Assembly: GCF_001640025.1 (NCBI RefSeq)
Contig: NC_031673.1
Location: 2,046,001-2,110,000 of the forward strand
Length of the DNA: 64,000 bases
Direction: 5' to 3'
DNA from: Sugiyamaella lignohabitans
Taxonomy: Eukaryota; Ascomycota; Dipodascomycetes; Dipodascales; Trichomonascaceae
Numbering within the stretch: the first letter of the stretch is position 1; each line of letters begins with the position of its first letter. The notes beneath the pieces are model-generated. The model searched no databases. It saw nothing but the letters and a program-made list of their open reading frames with translations, and was not told the DNA's origin. The position numbers and the translations under genes are program-made. Of this stretch, positions 62,144 to 64,000 are shown piece by piece.

Positions 62144-62428
62144 AGACCCACCACCCACCAAAGCCCTGGCCCCCGATAGATTGATTGTTTATTGTAGCTG
62201 CACAGTGGACCCGAGCGTCAACAGCACGGTTGCTTGTTTTGTGTGCATCAGATCGACAGCTAACCGCCCCGCAGGTCTTCTTTTTTAGTTAGTGTTTTTC
62301 CATTTCCACTTATGTACTGAGTATGTAAGTCCGCCCCAGCTTAAGCCTACTTGGGGGCTGAGGTCGACTATCTTGGCAATAGTAGACACAAAAAATTATT
62401 ACTATTAGCTGCTATTGAGTGAGACTAG

Positions 62429-62450
62429 TATTATATATATATATATATAT
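62429..62450. repeat. TA dinucleotide microsatellite
   Basis: About ten to eleven TA units in a row. Confidence 0.9.
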
Positions 62451-63660
62451 AGACAGAGAGGGTTGCGGGTTTTGTTTTGATTGTGAATAATTTTTTTCCG
62501 GTTGGTTAATTTGTTTGTACTACTTTTTTCTTGATATCAGGTCGATTGGTTGATTAATTGATTGATTAGTTGATTGTGAACTTGTAACGACAGATAAGTT
62601 TGTCTGTTTTGAATTATCAATTATTTTTTCTATTGTTCGCTTGGTGATATACGGTAAGTACTAATTGTGAACAAAGGCAGTGGGTATTGATATGGTACAT
62701 TAAAGGGTGGTAATAGTAGTAGATGGATTGTTTGTTGTGATGATGTTAGTGGTGTTGGTGATGATAGAGACGGGTGTTGGTCAGGCTAGCAGAACATTGT
62801 GGGCCTATAGTGCAACAGATTGGATTCTCATATGGGCTTGAACCGGGTTCTCGGGTCAAGGTTTTATGAACCATTTGCATTTGATCAGTAGGCCTGGCAG
62901 TGACTCGGCAGTAGGTTTCTGGGGTAGGGCTTGTGGCTTCCTGGGCGACGGTGAGCTTAGCAGGCTGTGAAAGTTACTTTACTTGCTGCGGTTGTTTGCT
63001 TACAGTGACCTTACTGTGCTGCTGCTGGTGCTACTGCCAATGGAGCTGCTGCCGCTGGGGCTGCTGCTACCACTATTAAAGTTTATTATTGAGTGTGATG
63101 TGCAAAAAAATTGCAAGGTCAAGGCAAGGTCAAGGCAAGGCAGAGAGAGGGCAAGTTGACAGTTGCGGTAGTTGCAGTTGTTGTTGCAGCATCGACTGGA
63201 CGCTGGAAAATAGGGGGGGCTGGCTCTTTGTTTTCCGAGATGCGACAGTTTGTGCATGTCAGCTAATGAATGGTCCTGAGATGATTGTGAATATGGTTTA
63301 GAGATGCTATATTTACACTTCATTTCGGTTGTACCGCTACTGCTACCATAGACAATCGCATCAGTTTGGTGAAATTTTTCCACAGTTACGTTACTATACT
63401 GGTTGTGCTACTGCTACTGGCTCATTTTGTTGTCATGTGTGTCAGACCAATCAGTCAGGTACCGGCTGTAGCTCTTACAGAATATCTGATGCGTATCGAT
63501 ATATGCATTTTCAGTACGATGATGCGGAACTTTGTCCCGAATTGTGAGGTGCGTGCATCAGTCGAGCCAGCCGCTGCAATAAGAAACAAAACAACACAGA
63601 CGAGCGGGAGAATTAGAAGGAAAAGGAATAAAGAACAGTAGAAACAGCAGAAACAACAAA

Positions 63661-63705
63661 AACCAACGAAACCAACGAAACCAACGAAACCAACAAAACC
63701 AACAG
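63661..63705 (+). repeat. 9-bp tandem repeat (ACCAACGAA)
   Basis: Four to five units of ACCAACGAA, decaying into AACAAAACC at the right edge, inside a longer purine-rich stretch. Confidence 0.9.
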
Positions 63706-64000
63706 AAAGAACAAAAAAACGCGACTGTTGGAGCAGCGGCTACATCACGTACGACAAACAATAGCATCAATGCTCATACTCAGTCTCACTCTGCAACTGG
63801 CTGCACGAATTACTTGCATATATGCTTCGACCCTGCACGCATATTTTACGTTTAAATTTTCTGGTTTTTGTTTTTCTTGTTTTTTTTCTGCTTATTTTCT
63901 TTTTTACTTGATATTTGCGGCGATTTAGCCTGATACTGTGCACTCGGCTTCGGTCATCAATTGTTTAGCAACGCCTCGCTTGTCTATTGCCTAGCTTATT

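Larger units (their letters stand above)
62144..64000. other. Gene-free right end of the window
   Basis: No supported gene. Contents: a TA dinucleotide run (62429-62450), T/G-rich stretches, CTG-triplet runs near 63016-63075, and a purine-rich segment with a 9-bp array (63661-63705). It may be the upstream region of a gene beyond the window. Confidence 0.4.

Noticed and set aside
63000..63383. 127-codon minus-strand ORF at the right end
   Set aside because: Ser-rich and lacking a recognisable domain; part of its length comes from CTG-triplet repeats.

Overview
The window is nuclear DNA of a budding yeast (Saccharomycotina), probably an early-diverging, intron-rich lineage such as the Dipodascales/Trichomonascaceae group. 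The evidence is a set of recognisable yeast orthologues (MEC1, CLU1, RPL36, MRPL24, GYP5-like, CPR6, YJU3, IWR1, a DCAF7/YPL247C-type WD40 protein) whose short introns use GTAAGT/GTATGT 5' sites and a CTAAC branch site close to the 3' AG. Fifteen coding-region introns and one probable leader intron can be placed by reading frame. A CTG codon sits at an invariant cyclophilin leucine (CPR6 Leu25), so CTG most likely means leucine. The species itself is not proven.

Layout: 153-8495 holds three minus-strand genes (PH-domain protein, TPR-like protein, monoglyceride lipase with a long tail). 10620-18118 is a seven-exon MEC1, convergent with a three-exon CLU1 (18227-22424). Then come four minus-strand genes: RPL36, MRPL24, the GYP5-type RabGAP and CPR6 (to 30617). 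31731-36830 carries the WD40 gene and an unrecognised Gly/His-rich gene on plus. 37100-44960 carries an SDR, IWR1, a BAR-SH3 protein and a HAPSTR1-like protein. 44961-48966 is a repeat-packed intergenic block, followed by a C2H2 factor on minus (48967-50952). The last 13 kb shows no gene I can support.

The outstanding feature is a dispersed family of about 55-60-bp GC-rich 'arms', roughly 55 recognisable copies here. Each arm reads GCCTCCGGCGGC, then a hairpin CTGGGGC-NNN-GCCCCAG, then a linker, then a terminal hairpin built on the core GCTTCGC (GCGAAGC on the other strand). Arm orientation '+' below means GCCTCC comes first on the plus strand. Many arms form composite palindromes (+ arm, about 18-40-bp spacer, - arm), almost always with two different terminal hairpins and a related spacer (core like CGTCTACGGTCCCAGC), as expected of a MITE- or foldback-like unit and its halves. 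Stem sequences co-vary between copies, and a typical arm has no stop codon in any of six frames. I see no arm inside an exon. Of 16 genes, 13 have an arm within about 180 bp after the stop codon, 12 in the same orientation relative to the gene. Four introns also contain arms. This looks like a structured mobile repeat that has been tolerated or recruited at gene 3' ends and in introns. Its function is inference.
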